Source: Xenophilus sp. L33 (GTDB lineage: Bacteria; Pseudomonadota; Gammaproteobacteria; Burkholderiales; Burkholderiaceae_C). Taken from it: a stretch of DNA of 64,000 bases. Shown here piece after piece: positions 33,696 through 43,383 of this stretch. The notes below the pieces were generated by a model. The model made no database searches. It saw nothing but the letters and a program-made list of their open reading frames with translations, and was not told the DNA's origin. The translations under genes were made by a program, and so were the position numbers. The stretch is from assembly GCF_009765735.1 (NCBI RefSeq), contig NZ_LMUW01000015.1:1-64000 (forward strand), given 5' to 3'. The first letter of the stretch is position 1. The number at the start of each line of letters is the position of its first letter.

Positions 33696-33732
33696 CATTC
33701 TCCGGCAGCCGCGTGGGCCGCCCGGATGTGGA

Positions 33733-34626
33733 TCAGATCAGCGCCTTGAGGCGCTTGGCCAGCTCCGAGAAGTTCTTGGTCACGGTGAAGCCGGAGGCTT
33801 CCATGATCTCGAGCTTGGCTTCGGCGGTGTCGGCACCGCCGGAGATCAGCGCGCCGGCATGGCCCATGCGCTTGCCCGGAGGCGCGGTGACGCCGGCGAT
33901 GAAGCCGACCACCGGCTTCTTCATGTGCTCCTTGCACCAGCGGGCCGCGTCGGCCTCGTCGGGGCCGCCGATCTCGCCGATCATGATGACCGCGTCGGTG
34001 TCCGGATCGTCGTTGAAGGCCTTCATGACGTCGATGTGCTTCAGGCCGTTGATCGGGTCGCCGCCGATGCCGACCGCGGTCGACTGGCCGAGGCCGATCT
34101 CGGTCAGCTGCGCCACGGCTTCATACGTGAGCGTGCCGGAGCGGCTGACCACGCCGATGCGGCCCTTGCGGTGGATGTGGCCGGGCATGATGCCGATCTT
34201 GATCTCGTCGGGCGTGATCAGGCCGGGGCAGTTCGGGCCGAGCAGCAGCGTCTTCTTGCCGCCGGCGGCTTCCTTGGCGCGCATCTTGTTGCGCACTTCG
34301 AGCATGTCGCGCACCGGAATGCCTTCGGTGATGCAGATCGCCATGTCGAGGTCGGCCTCGACGGCTTCCCAGATGGCGGCGGCGGCGCCGGGCGGCGGCA
34401 CGTAGATCACCGACACGGTGGCGCCGGTCTGCTTGGCGGCTTCCTTGACCGAGCCGAAGATCGGGATGTTGAAGATCGACTCGCCGGCCTTCTTCGGGTT
34501 CACGCCGGCCACGAAGCAGTTCTTGCCGTTCGCGTATTCCTGGCACTTCTCGGTGTGAAACTGACCGGTCTTGCCGGTGATGCCTTGCGTGATGACCTTG
34601 GTGTCTTTGTTGATGTAGATCGACAT
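33733..34626 (-). CDS. sucD: Succinyl-CoA synthetase, alpha subunit
   Basis: This is the 297-aa alpha subunit of ADP-forming succinate-CoA ligase in the citric acid cycle. The start [20 protein letters not shown] is canonical. The CoA-binding Rossmann part carries VNPKKAGE. The phosphorylated active-site His is in the conserved [10 protein letters not shown] segment near the C-terminus (the H of MGHAGA). It works as a heterodimer or heterotetramer with SucC. The gene lies 11 bp after sucC and is followed by a strong terminator. Confidence 0.97.
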   Translation of the reverse strand: MSIYINKDTKVITQGITGKTGQFHTEKCQEYANGKNCFVAGVNPKKAGESIFNIPIFGSVKEAAKQTGATVSVIYVPPPGAAAAIWEAVEADLDMAICITEGIPVRDMLEVRNKMRAKEAAGGKKTLLLGPNCPGLITPDEIKIGIMPGHIHRKGRIGVVSRSGTLTYEAVAQLTEIGLGQSTAVGIGGDPINGLKHIDVMKAFNDDPDTDAVIMIGEIGGPDEADAARWCKEHMKKPVVGFIAGVTAPPGKRMGHAGALISGGADTAEAKLEIMEASGFTVTKNFSELAKRLKALI

Positions 34627-34637
34627 GACTGTGTTCC

Positions 34638-35801
<1,164 letters not shown>

Positions 35802-35992
35802 GAGAGGTCTCTCGGAACGAGGTTGAGGACGGGGGAGTTTTCAGATGTTGCCCACGGGCCACGGCGCCGGCAACAGCGGGGGCGGGGAGCAGCGGACAAC
35901 TGTATCATGGTGCGCCGCACCAACCGCTCCCCTCTGGCTTTGGTCAATCCGTGTTTACGCCAGAGGCACCCCGATCGCTCCGAGGTTCCCAC

Positions 35993-36916
35993 ATGCCCAA
36001 GATCTTTATCGATGGCGAAGCCGGCACCACCGGCCTGCAGATCCGCGAGCGGCTCGCCACCATGCCGCAGGTCGAACTGGTGAGCATCGCGCCCGAGTTG
36101 CGCAAGGACATCAACGCCAAGCGCGAGCTGATGGCCGGTGTCGACCTGGTGGTGCTGTGCCTGCACGACGACGCGGCGCGCGAATCGGTGGCGCTGATCG
36201 ACCAGCTGTCGGGCCACCGCCCCAAGATCATCGACGCCTCGACCGCGCACCGCGTGGCGCCCGGCTGGGTCTACGGCTTTCCCGAACTGGGTGCCGGGCA
36301 GGCCGAGGCGGTCGCCAAGGCCGAGCGCGTGGCCAACCCGGGCTGCTACGCGACCGGCGCGATCGCCATCGTGCGGCCGCTGGTCGACGCCGGGCTGCTG
36401 CCGCCGGACTTCGCGATCGCCCTGCCCTCGGTCAGCGGCTACTCGGGCGGCGGCCGGACGATGATCGAGGCCTACGAAAAAGGCGAAGCGCCGGCCTACG
36501 AGGCCTACGCGCTGGGCCTTCGGCACAAGCACATTCCCGAGATCATGAATTTCGGCGGCCTGACGCGGCGCCCGGTCTTCATCCCCGCGGTCGGCAACTT
36601 CAAGCAGGGCATGCTGGTGCAGCTGCCGCTGCACCTCGACGAGCTGCCCGATCGCCCGACCGCCCAGCACCTGCACGACGCGCTGGCCGCGCACTACGCC
36701 AAGAGCAACACGCCCGAGCAGTTCGTCCGCGTGCTGCCGCCGACCGCCGACGGCAAGCTCGACCCGATGGGTCTGAACGACACCAACCAGCTCGAGATCC
36801 GCGTCTTCCCGAACGAGGACCACCGGCATGCGCTGGTGATCGCGCGGCTCGACAACCTGGGCAAGGGCGCCAGCGGCGCCGCGGTGCAGAACCTGAAGCT
36901 CATGCTGGGCCTCTGA
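35993..36916 (+). CDS. argC: N-acetyl-gamma-glutamyl-phosphate reductase (short form)
   Basis: Arginine biosynthesis enzyme, third step, NADPH-dependent reduction of N-acetylglutamyl phosphate. At 307 aa it belongs to the shorter AGPR type 2 with [17 protein letters not shown] at the N-terminus. The catalytic Cys is in [11 protein letters not shown] and the conserved [14 protein letters not shown] loop follows. The ATG at 35993 gives the family start; the 14 upstream in-frame codons are unlikely. It stands apart from other arg genes, as is common in Burkholderiales, and is followed 13 bp later by the broken DUF2164 gene. Confidence 0.95.
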   Translation: MPKIFIDGEAGTTGLQIRERLATMPQVELVSIAPELRKDINAKRELMAGVDLVVLCLHDDAARESVALIDQLSGHRPKIIDASTAHRVAPGWVYGFPELGAGQAEAVAKAERVANPGCYATGAIAIVRPLVDAGLLPPDFAIALPSVSGYSGGGRTMIEAYEKGEAPAYEAYALGLRHKHIPEIMNFGGLTRRPVFIPAVGNFKQGMLVQLPLHLDELPDRPTAQHLHDALAAHYAKSNTPEQFVRVLPPTADGKLDPMGLNDTNQLEIRVFPNEDHRHALVIARLDNLGKGASGAAVQNLKLMLGL

Positions 36917-36929
36917 GGCCGCGCTGCCG

Positions 36930-37196
36930 ATGGCGATCGAGCTGCCGAAGGAGACGCAGGCCGCGGCCGTCGGCTCGATCGAGCGCTGGTTCAGCGAGAA
37001 CACCGACGAGCGCATTGGCAACATGCAGGCGGCCGCCCTGCTCGACTTCTTCCTGCGCGAGATCGGACCGAGCGTCTACAACTAGGCGGTGGCCGACGTG
37101 CAGCAGAAGCTGATGGCGCGGGTCGGCGAGATCGACCTCGAGTGCCACGAGAGCGAATTCGCCTTCTGGAACGCGGGGCGCCGGCGCGGCACCTGA
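36930..37196 (+). pseudogene. DUF2164-family gene interrupted by an in-frame amber codon
   Basis: Translation from ATG 36930 gives MAIELPKETQAAAVGSIERW and continues in the DUF2164 pattern to GPSVYN, then meets TAG at 37083-37085 (codon 52). The same frame continues with AVADVQQKLMARVGEIDLE to a TGA at 37194-37196. Family members, as I recall them, have Gln or Lys at this place, so a single CAG-to-TAG change explains the break. The downstream half shows no other damage, suggesting a recent event, a sequencing error or amber read-through. The family's role is unknown. It lies just after argC and converges with recX. Confidence 0.8.
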
Positions 37197-37218
37197 GGCT
37201 GCTGCGGCGCCTTGACGG

Positions 37219-37668
37219 TCACTCCTGCGGAACGCCGCGCAGCACCTTCGCCACCACCTCGCCCGCGAAGCCGCGGGCCATCAGGAAGCGGACCTGCCGC
37301 GCACGTTCGGTCTGATCGGTCGGCGCGACACCGAAGCGGCGCAGCCAGACCTCGCGGGCCCGCTCCAGCTCGCTGACCTGCAAGCCGGCCACCGCCTCGG
37401 CAACGGCCGCAGGCGCGATGCCCTTGTGCAGCAGTTCCTGGCGCACCCGCGCGGCGCCCATGCGGGCCGCGCGCTGGTGCAGCACCGACTGCACCACCCT
37501 CGCCTCGCTGATGAAATCCTTGGCGGCCAACTCGTCGAGCGCGCGCGCCAGGGTGCCGGGCTCTTCCTCGTACTTGCGCAGTTTGCGCTCCAGCTCGGCA
37601 CGGGAATGTTCGCGCTGGCTCAGGAGCCGCAGGGCGCGGCCCTTGAGCGACGGGGCACCGAAGGCCAA
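37219..37668 (-). CDS. recX: RecA regulatory protein RecX
   Basis: RecX binds RecA filaments and limits their activity. The 149-aa protein has the tandem three-helix RecX repeats: [18 protein letters not shown] in the first, then [17 protein letters not shown], and [13 protein letters not shown] in the last. It starts 13 bp after recA on the same strand, as usual, and is probably made by read-through of recA mRNA. Its stop is 22 bp from the end of the broken DUF2164 gene on the opposite strand. Confidence 0.93.
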   Translation of the reverse strand: MAFGAPSLKGRALRLLSQREHSRAELERKLRKYEEEPGTLARALDELAAKDFISEARVVQSVLHQRAARMGAARVRQELLHKGIAPAAVAEAVAGLQVSELERAREVWLRRFGVAPTDQTERARQVRFLMARGFAGEVVAKVLRGVPQE

Positions 37669-37681
37669 GGTGCGCCGGTCC

Positions 37682-38830
37682 TCAGACCTTCTCGGCCTTG
37701 TCGGCCTTGTCGGCGCGATCGGCCTTCTCTGCCTTCTCGGCCTTCAGGGGCTTGTCGAGCGGCAGCGGTGCCGGCTCGGCCGCGCCGACGGTCGCCGCCA
37801 GCAGCGGGATGCCCAGCGACTCGCGCACCTTGTTCTCGATCTCGCGCGACAGCTCGGGGTTCTCGCGCAGGAACTCGCGCGCGTTGTCGCGGCCCTGGCC
37901 GATCTTCTCGCCGTTGTAGGCATACCAGGCGCCCGACTTGTCGACGATCTTGGCGGTGACGCCCATGTCGATGACCTCGCCTTCGCGGCTGATGCCTTCG
38001 CCGAACAGGATGTCGAACTCGGCCGTCTTGAAGGGCGGCGAGACCTTGTTCTTGACCACCTTGACCTTGGTCTCGTTGCCGATGGCCTCGTCGCCCTTCT
38101 TGATGGTGCCGATGCGGCGGATGTCCAGGCGCACCGAGGCGTAGAACTTCAGCGCGTTGCCGCCGGTGGTCGTTTCGGGCGAGCCGAACATGACGCCGAT
38201 CTTCATGCGGATCTGGTTGATGAAGATGACCATGCAGTTGGTCTTCTTGATCGTGGCGGTGAGCTTGCGCAGCGCCTGGCTCATGAGGCGGGCCTGCAGG
38301 CCGGGCAGCGAATCGCCCATCTCGCCTTCGATTTCGGCCTTGGGCGTGAGCGCGGCGACCGAGTCGACCACGATCAGGTCGACCGCGCCGGAGCGCACCA
38401 GCGAATCGACGATCTCGAGCGCCTGCTCGCCGGTGTCGGGCTGGCTGATGAGCAGGTCGGACAGGTTGACGCCGAGCTTCTGCGCGTACTGCACGTCGAG
38501 CGCATGTTCGGCATCGACGAAGGCGCAGGTGCCGGCCTGGCGCTGCATCTCGGCGATGACCTGCAGGGTGAGCGTGGTCTTGCCCGACGATTCGGGGCCA
38601 TAGATCTCGATGACCCGGCCGCGCGGCAGGCCGCCGACGCCGAGCGCGATGTCCAGCCCGAGCGAGCCGGTGGAGACCACCTGGACGTCCTCGAGCGCTT
38701 CGCCCTCGCCCAGCCGCATGATGGTGCCCTTGCCGAACTGCTTTTCGATCTGGGCCAGGGCGGCTTGGAGCGCCCTCGCCTTTTCGCTGTTGGGGGCCGA
38801 GATGCTGGTGCCCTTGACGACTGCGTCCAT
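37682..38830 (-). CDS. recA: Recombinase RecA
   Basis: Strand-exchange protein and LexA co-protease, 382 aa. The Walker A loop is [13 protein letters not shown], followed by the conserved [16 protein letters not shown] and [11 protein letters not shown] segments. Loop 2 is in [18 protein letters not shown]. The C-terminal tail is unusual: a low-complexity alternation of K, A, E and D ([20 protein letters not shown]) encoded by a short DNA repeat, instead of a mainly acidic tail. The ATG at 38830 has AAGGAG upstream. An SOS-box-like site lies 63 bp before the start, so DNA damage induction is expected. Confidence 0.98.
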   Translation of the reverse strand: MDAVVKGTSISAPNSEKARALQAALAQIEKQFGKGTIMRLGEGEALEDVQVVSTGSLGLDIALGVGGLPRGRVIEIYGPESSGKTTLTLQVIAEMQRQAGTCAFVDAEHALDVQYAQKLGVNLSDLLISQPDTGEQALEIVDSLVRSGAVDLIVVDSVAALTPKAEIEGEMGDSLPGLQARLMSQALRKLTATIKKTNCMVIFINQIRMKIGVMFGSPETTTGGNALKFYASVRLDIRRIGTIKKGDEAIGNETKVKVVKNKVSPPFKTAEFDILFGEGISREGEVIDMGVTAKIVDKSGAWYAYNGEKIGQGRDNAREFLRENPELSREIENKVRESLGIPLLAATVGAAEPAPLPLDKPLKAEKAEKADRADKADKAEKV

Positions 38831-38892
38831 TTGAAAACTCCTTGGATATCAATAGGTTGGGAAGGCTTTGCGCATCTGCTTTTAACCACAGG

Positions 38893-38908
38893 CTGGATGC
38901 TTGAACAG
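38893..38908 (-). promoter_or_regulatory. SOS (LexA) box upstream of recA
   Basis: The minus strand reads TA-CTGT-N8-CCAG, one base from the LexA consensus CTGT-N8-ACAG. Its position 63-78 bp before the recA start fits a repressor site over the promoter. Confidence 0.65.
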
Positions 38909-38974
38909 TAGTGTAGCGATCGATTCCAGCGGGCGCGTGCTATTTTTGGTCAGTTTGCCTTACCATTCGGGTCG

Positions 38975-39445
38975 ATGCAAGACAGCTCCGACCACTGGCG
39001 CCAAACCCACCTGGGCCGCCTCCTCGGCCACGCCATGCGGCGCTTCGACGAACGCGTGCTGGCGCTGATGGCGCACGACGCCGAGGTGCCGCTGGCGCTG
39101 TCGAACCTGGCGGCGCGGGCCCAGGTCAGCGCCGCCCACATCCACATCACGCGGCACCTGGCGCGCGACGGCTCGCGGCTGACCGAACTGGCCGACCGCG
39201 CCGGCATGACCAAGCAGGCGATGGGCACGCTGGTCGACCAGTGCGAAGCCTGGGGCCTGGTCACGCGCGGGCCCGATCCGCTCGACGCGCGGGCGCGCCG
39301 GGTGCTGTTCACCGCCGATGGGCTGGCATGGCTGGAAGCCTTCCGGCGCGCGGTGGCGCAGACCGAGGCCGAATTCCGCGCCAGCGTCGGTGGCGAGATC
39401 GCAACGGTGGTGACGATCGGCTTGGAAGCCTACGCAGCGGCCTGA
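38975..39445 (+). CDS. MarR-family transcriptional regulator
   Basis: A 156-aa regulator with the winged helix-turn-helix of MarR proteins: HIHITRHLARDGSRLTELADRAGMTKQAMGTLVDQCEAWGLVTRG, whose parts include the recognition helix TKQAMGTLVD and the wing DPLDARARRV. Flanking helices would form the dimer. The ligand is unknown. It is divergent from recA (144 bp between starts) and followed by a two-component system on the same strand after 89 bp. It may control itself or those neighbours; nothing in sequence ties it to DNA repair. Confidence 0.9.
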   Translation: MQDSSDHWRQTHLGRLLGHAMRRFDERVLALMAHDAEVPLALSNLAARAQVSAAHIHITRHLARDGSRLTELADRAGMTKQAMGTLVDQCEAWGLVTRGPDPLDARARRVLFTADGLAWLEAFRRAVAQTEAEFRASVGGEIATVVTIGLEAYAAA

Positions 39446-39497
39446 ATTCGCCGCAGGCGCGCCCTAAAATTCCACAGGGAGACGGAGAAAAGGGCCT

Positions 39498-39514
39498 GGC
39501 GGCCACAGGCCGCC
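39498..39514 (+). repeat. Hairpin in the leader of the response-regulator gene
   Basis: GGCGGCC-ACA-GGCCGCC is a perfect 7-bp stem with a 3-nt loop, ending 8 bp before the AGGAGG ribosome site at 39523-39528. No T-tract follows, so it is more likely an mRNA leader structure than a terminator. Confidence 0.45.
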
Positions 39515-39534
39515 GCGCTGTTAGGAGGCGAACG

Positions 39535-40209
39535 ATGCGGATACTGATTGCGGAAGACGACCAGGTGCTGGCCGATGCGCTGCTGCGCAGCCTGCGCACC
39601 TCCGGCTCGGCGGTCGACCATGTCGCGAGCGGCACGCAGGCCGACGCCGCGCTGATGACCAACAGCGAATTCGACCTGCTGATCCTCGACCTCGGCCTGC
39701 CCAAGCTGCACGGCCTCGAAGTGCTCAAGCGCCTCAGGGCGCGCGGCTCGCAGATGCCGGTGCTGGTGCTGACCGCCGCGGAGAGCGTCGAGGAGCGGGT
39801 CAAGGGCCTCGACTACGGCGCCGACGACTACATGGCCAAGCCCTTCTCGCTGCAGGAACTGGAAGCGCGGGTGCGGGCGCTGACCCGGCGCGGCATGGGC
39901 GCCACCAGCAACGCGATTCGGCACGGTCCGCTGGTCTACGACCAGGCCGGCCGGGTGGCCACGGTCGACGGCAAGATGGTCGAGCTGTCGGCGCGCGAAC
40001 TGGGCCTGCTCGAGGTGCTGCTGCAGCGGGCCGGGCGGCTGGTCAGCAAGGACCAGCTGGTCGAACGGCTGTGCGAATGGGGCGAGGAGGTGAGCCTCAA
40101 CGCGATCGAGGTCTACATCCACCGCCTGCGCAAGAAGATCGAGAAGGGTCCGGTGCGCATCGCCACGGTGCGCGGGCTCGGCTACTGCCTCGAGAAGATC
40201 TCGCCGTAG
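39535..40209 (+). CDS. OmpR/PhoB-family response regulator (TctD/QseB-like)
   Basis: A 224-aa DNA-binding response regulator. The receiver domain has the acidic pocket in MRILIAEDDQ, the phospho-acceptor Asp in FDLLILDLGLP (about residue 51) and Lys in DDYMAKPFSL. The C-terminal winged helix ends KDQLVERLCEWGEEVSLNAIEVYIHRLRKKI in typical OmpR style. A near-perfect AGGAGG sits 6 nt before ATG 39535. The partner kinase gene starts 6 bp after its stop. Regulated genes are not evident from the neighbourhood. Confidence 0.93.
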   Translation: MRILIAEDDQVLADALLRSLRTSGSAVDHVASGTQADAALMTNSEFDLLILDLGLPKLHGLEVLKRLRARGSQMPVLVLTAAESVEERVKGLDYGADDYMAKPFSLQELEARVRALTRRGMGATSNAIRHGPLVYDQAGRVATVDGKMVELSARELGLLEVLLQRAGRLVSKDQLVERLCEWGEEVSLNAIEVYIHRLRKKIEKGPVRIATVRGLGYCLEKISP

Positions 40210-40215
40210 CGCCGC

Positions 40216-41649
40216 TTGGTCAAGATCTTCCAGCGCGCGCAGCGCTCCCTCTTCGGCGAGATCCTCGACTGGATGCTCACGCCGCTCCTGCTGCTCGTGC
40301 CGGTCAGCATCGGGCTGACCTGGCTGGTGGCGCAGGGCATCGCCAACGCGCCCTTCGACCGGGCGCTCGAATCGAACATCCAGACCCTGGCGCGAATGGT
40401 CGATCTCGAACACGGCCGGCCGCAATTCGTGCTGACGCCGCCGGCGCGCGAGATCCTCGGCGGCGCCGACAGCGACCGCGTCTTCTACCAGCTGCTCGAC
40501 GGCCACGGCACCTTGCTGAGCGGCGAGCGCGACCTGCCCAAGCCCGGCACCGAGGACGCGCCGGTGCCCGGCGTGGTCTACCTGCGCGACGCCGAGATGC
40601 AGGGCCGCAAGGTGCGGGTTGCCTCGCTCTGGGTCGCCGGCGACAACGCCGACACGGCGCCGGCGCTGCTGCAGGTGGCCGAGACGCGCGAGAAGCAGTC
40701 GCTGCTGGCCACCGAGATCATCAAGGGCGTTCTGCTGCCGCAGTTCGCGATCCTGCCGCTGGCGGTGCTGCTGATCTGGCTGGCGCTGGTGCGCGGCATC
40801 AAGCCGCTGTCGGTGGTGGAGGCGCGCATCCGCGAGCGCAAGCCCGACGACCTGAGCCCGCTGGACGAATCCGAGGTGCCGCTGGAAGTGGTGCCGCTGG
40901 TGTTGTCGATCAACGAACTGCTGAACAAGCTCAACGAATCGATCGGCACCCAGAAGCGCTTCCTGGCCGATGCGGCGCACCAGCTCAAGACGCCGCTGGC
41001 CGGGCTGCGGATGCAGGCCGACCTGGCGCAGCGCGAGGGCGCCAACGCCGACGAACTGAAGCAGTCGCTCAAGCAGATCGGCCGCGCCAGCGTGCGCGCC
41101 ACGCACACGGTGAACCAGCTGCTGTCGCTGGCCAGGGCCGAAGGCAGCGGCATCGGCCGCCAGCCCTGCGACCTGGCGCGGCTGACGATCGAGGTGGTGC
41201 GCGAGGCGGTGCCGCGGGCCATCGACCGGCGCATCGACCTCGGCTACGAAGGCGCGGAGGCGGGCGCGGCGGGCGTGGTGCTGCCCGGCAATCCGACCCT
41301 GCTGAAGGAACTGGTGCGCAACCTGGTCGACAACGCGCTGGCGTATTCGGCCTCGCCGCCCGAACGGCCCGGCGTGATCACGGCGCGGGTGTTGGCCGAC
41401 CCGTTCGGGCGGGTGTTGGTGCTGCAGGTCGAGGACAACGGTCCGGGCATCGCGCCGCACGAGCGCGAGCTGGTGTTCCAGCCCTTCTACCGGGTGCTGG
41501 GCAACGAGGCCGACGGCAGCGGCCTGGGCCTGCCGATCGTGCGCGAGATCGCCCGCCAGCACGGCGCCACCGTGACCCTGCAGGACGCCCGGCCCGGCCA
41601 GCAGCCACCGGGCACGCTTGTGAGCGTTCGCTTCGCACCTGGCCCCTGA
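40216..41649 (+). CDS. Sensor histidine kinase (TctE/QseC-like)
   Basis: Membrane kinase of 477 aa. A helix near residues 18-40 (MLTPLLLLVPVSIGLTWLVA) starts a periplasmic sensor of the TctE_N/2CSK type. A second helix lies around residues 170-195. The HisKA motif FLADAAHQLKTPLAGLRMQ follows, then ATPase boxes NLVDNALAYS, VEDNGPGIAP and GSGLGLPIV. The start is taken as TTG 40216, directly after the regulator stop; the next ATG (40273) would cut into the membrane segment. Typical TctE kinases sense citrate-like tricarboxylates, but the ligand here is unknown. Its stop directly abuts the stop of the convergent gene. Confidence 0.9.
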   Translation: MVKIFQRAQRSLFGEILDWMLTPLLLLVPVSIGLTWLVAQGIANAPFDRALESNIQTLARMVDLEHGRPQFVLTPPAREILGGADSDRVFYQLLDGHGTLLSGERDLPKPGTEDAPVPGVVYLRDAEMQGRKVRVASLWVAGDNADTAPALLQVAETREKQSLLATEIIKGVLLPQFAILPLAVLLIWLALVRGIKPLSVVEARIRERKPDDLSPLDESEVPLEVVPLVLSINELLNKLNESIGTQKRFLADAAHQLKTPLAGLRMQADLAQREGANADELKQSLKQIGRASVRATHTVNQLLSLARAEGSGIGRQPCDLARLTIEVVREAVPRAIDRRIDLGYEGAEAGAAGVVLPGNPTLLKELVRNLVDNALAYSASPPERPGVITARVLADPFGRVLVLQVEDNGPGIAPHERELVFQPFYRVLGNEADGSGLGLPIVREIARQHGATVTLQDARPGQQPPGTLVSVRFAPGP

Positions 41650-41838
41650 CTAAGGCTTGGGCGCCTCGATCGGCGTGATCAGCAGTGCCTGCGGACGCAC
41701 CTGCTGCGCGATGCGCTGCGGTTCGGTCTCGCTGAACAGCGCCGGCTCGGTGCCGAACAGCGCCAGTCCGCCGCGCGACCAGGCGAAATAGACGAGGTTG
41801 GCCAGCAGCAGGGCGCCGACGATCCAGCGCAGCCTCAT
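41650..41838 (-). CDS. 62-residue single-pass membrane protein downstream of birA
   Basis: A short protein with one N-terminal membrane helix (WIVGALLLANLVYFAW, residues 5-20) and a small periplasmic tail ending ITPIEAPKP. No catalytic motif. The start overlaps the birA stop (ATGA-type junction, birA ending at 41835), so it is translated with birA. Related genomes carry a longer membrane protein in this place, from memory, so the gene could be a naturally short or truncated version. Its stop codon is directly next to that of the convergent histidine kinase, with no base between. Confidence 0.7.
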   Translation of the reverse strand: MRLRWIVGALLLANLVYFAWSRGGLALFGTEPALFSETEPQRIAQQVRPQALLITPIEAPKP

Positions 41839-42632
41839 GGCGCAGGCGCCGCCGGCCGCACGCTGACCTCGGCGCTGGTGATGGTCTTCAGGCCCGCCGG
41901 CGTGCGCACCAGCAGTTCGCCGCCCCAGCCGACGCCTTCGCAGCGGCCTTCGGTGCCGTCGGTCAGCACCACCTCGCGGCCGCGCAGCAGGTCGCGCGCG
42001 GCGAAGCGCGGCGCGAAGGGCACGAAGCCGCGTTCGTCGAAGAGCCGGATGTCGCGCACCAGCGGGACGATCAGTTCGCGCAGCACGGCAGGCGCGCTGG
42101 CTTCGGGCTGCCATTGCTGCAGCCAGGCCGGCGGCGTGCGCAGGCCGTCGCCTTCGCGCGGACCGATGTTCAGGCCGATGCCGACCACCAGGTAGCGCTC
42201 GGCTTCTTCCGGCTGGAGCAGGGCGGTCTCGATGAGGATGCCGCCGAGCTTGCACTCGCGCACCCACAGGTCGTTCGGCCACTTGAGCGCCAGGCCGGCG
42301 GTCCGCGCCGGATCGAGGCTGTCGGCGACGCTGACGCCGACCGCCAGCGACAGGCCCGACCAGTCGCGCGGCGCCAGCGGCAGCCCGAGCGAGAAGGTCA
42401 GCGAGGCCGGCTGCCCGGCGTCCTGTGCGCTTTCCCACAAGCGGCCGAGGCGACCGCGGCCGGCGGTCTGGCGCTCGGCGACCAGCAGCACCGGCGCGCG
42501 GCGGCCGTCGCGGGCGCGGCGCATCAGCTCGCTGCTGGTGGAATCGATCTCGGCGACGACCTCGACCGCCAGCCCCGGCAACAGCGGCGCCAGCGCCTCG
42601 GCGATCTCGTCCTCGAACCAGGGTGCGGGCAT
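41835..42632 (-). CDS. birA: Biotin-[acetyl-CoA-carboxylase] ligase
   Basis: Biotin protein ligase of 265 aa, the short form without the N-terminal repressor helix-turn-helix. It activates biotin with ATP and attaches it to the biotin carboxyl carrier protein of acetyl-CoA carboxylase. Motifs: ERQTAGRGRLGRLWES (the glycine-rich biotinyl-AMP loop), LKWPNDLWV and KLGGILIET, then VVGIGLNIG. The start at 42632 (MPAPWFEDEIAEAL) is preferred; the longer frame adds a Pro/Arg-rich leader. It lies 13 bp after the SET-domain gene on the same strand. Confidence 0.95.
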   Translation of the reverse strand: MPAPWFEDEIAEALAPLLPGLAVEVVAEIDSTSSELMRRARDGRRAPVLLVAERQTAGRGRLGRLWESAQDAGQPASLTFSLGLPLAPRDWSGLSLAVGVSVADSLDPARTAGLALKWPNDLWVRECKLGGILIETALLQPEEAERYLVVGIGLNIGPREGDGLRTPPAWLQQWQPEASAPAVLRELIVPLVRDIRLFDERGFVPFAPRFAARDLLRGREVVLTDGTEGRCEGVGWGGELLVRTPAGLKTITSAEVSVRPAAPAP

Positions 42633-42645
42633 GTCGGCGGCAGGA

Positions 42646-43263
42646 TCAGGCGGCTGCGGTCGCCGCCTCGGTGATCGCGGCAAGGTCCTTCTTGCGCGTC
42701 TTGCGCATGAGCTTGTCCTCGGCCTTGGCCAGCTTCTCGGCCTTCTTCTTCGCCTTCTTTTTTGCCTTCTTGGCCTTCTTGCGGCTCTTCTTGTCGTCCT
42801 TGGGCGCGAGCAGGGTGCCGCGGCATTCCTCGGAACCGCACCAGCAGGGATATTCGGCCAGCAGCTTCGGCGTGTAGGGCTCGTCGATCATGAGCCCGTA
42901 GTCGTAGTTCAGCTCTTCGCCGGTGGCGATGTTGCGCAGCGCCTTGATGAAGACCCGGCCGTCCTGCTCGTCGGCTTCGCAGTTGGGTTCGCAGGAGTGG
43001 TTGATCCAGCGCGAGGCGTTGCCGTCGACGTTGCCGTCGATCACATGCCCGTCATCGATGTGGAAGTAGAAGGTGTGGTTCGGCTGGGCCGGATCGTGCG
43101 GATGGCGGCGCAGCGCTTCCTTCCACGAAATCACCTCGCCCTTGTATTCGATGAGCGTTTCGCCCTCTGCAATATCCTGCACCGCGAAAACGCCGTTGCC
43201 GTGGATACCCGAGCGTCGCGTCTGGATTCGGCGGCCGCCGGAAATGGGGGATTTGGAAGGCAT
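42646..43263 (-). CDS. SET-domain protein-lysine methyltransferase with Lys-rich tail
   Basis: A 205-aa SET protein. The domain runs from about residue 14 (IHGNGVFAVQDIAEGETLIEYKGE) through the substrate/cofactor knot with RWINHSCEPNCEA and ELNYDYG to the post-SET-like PCWCGSEECRG. These hold the S-adenosylmethionine site, the catalytic Tyr and zinc Cys residues. The C-terminal 50 residues are very rich in Lys and Ala (KKSRKKAKKAKKKAKKKAEK), able to bind DNA. Bacterial SET enzymes methylate lysines of DNA-binding or ribosomal proteins. It diverges from topB, whose product has a similar Lys-rich tail. Role inferred, not known. Confidence 0.88.
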   Translation of the reverse strand: MPSKSPISGGRRIQTRRSGIHGNGVFAVQDIAEGETLIEYKGEVISWKEALRRHPHDPAQPNHTFYFHIDDGHVIDGNVDGNASRWINHSCEPNCEADEQDGRVFIKALRNIATGEELNYDYGLMIDEPYTPKLLAEYPCWCGSEECRGTLLAPKDDKKSRKKAKKAKKKAKKKAEKLAKAEDKLMRKTRKKDLAAITEAATAAA

Positions 43264-43284
43264 CGCCGAAGTCTGTTAGTTTGA

Positions 43285-43317
43285 ATATGTACGCATGCGC
43301 GTGCGCGTACGCACGCG
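43285..43317. repeat. 33-bp alternating purine-pyrimidine tract with hairpin arms
   Basis: Every step from 43285 to 43317 alternates purine and pyrimidine, mostly CG, CA/TG and TA steps. Such DNA can flip to Z-form under negative supercoiling. Within it, CGCGTGCG and CGCACGCG (43298-43305 and 43310-43317) form an 8-bp inverted repeat with a 4-nt loop. It lies in the 120-bp divergent promoter region of the SET gene and topB. Confidence 0.8.
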
Positions 43318-43383
43318 AGAAGCGCCAGATTGTAAGGACGTGACTTCCCCGAAGCACGCCGGTGTGATGAACAGGATCGGTTG

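Noticed and set aside
43298..43317. Reading the inverted repeat before topB as a terminator or CRISPR-like repeat.
   Set aside because: It lies between two divergent starts, has no T-tract and occurs once; a promoter-topology role fits better.
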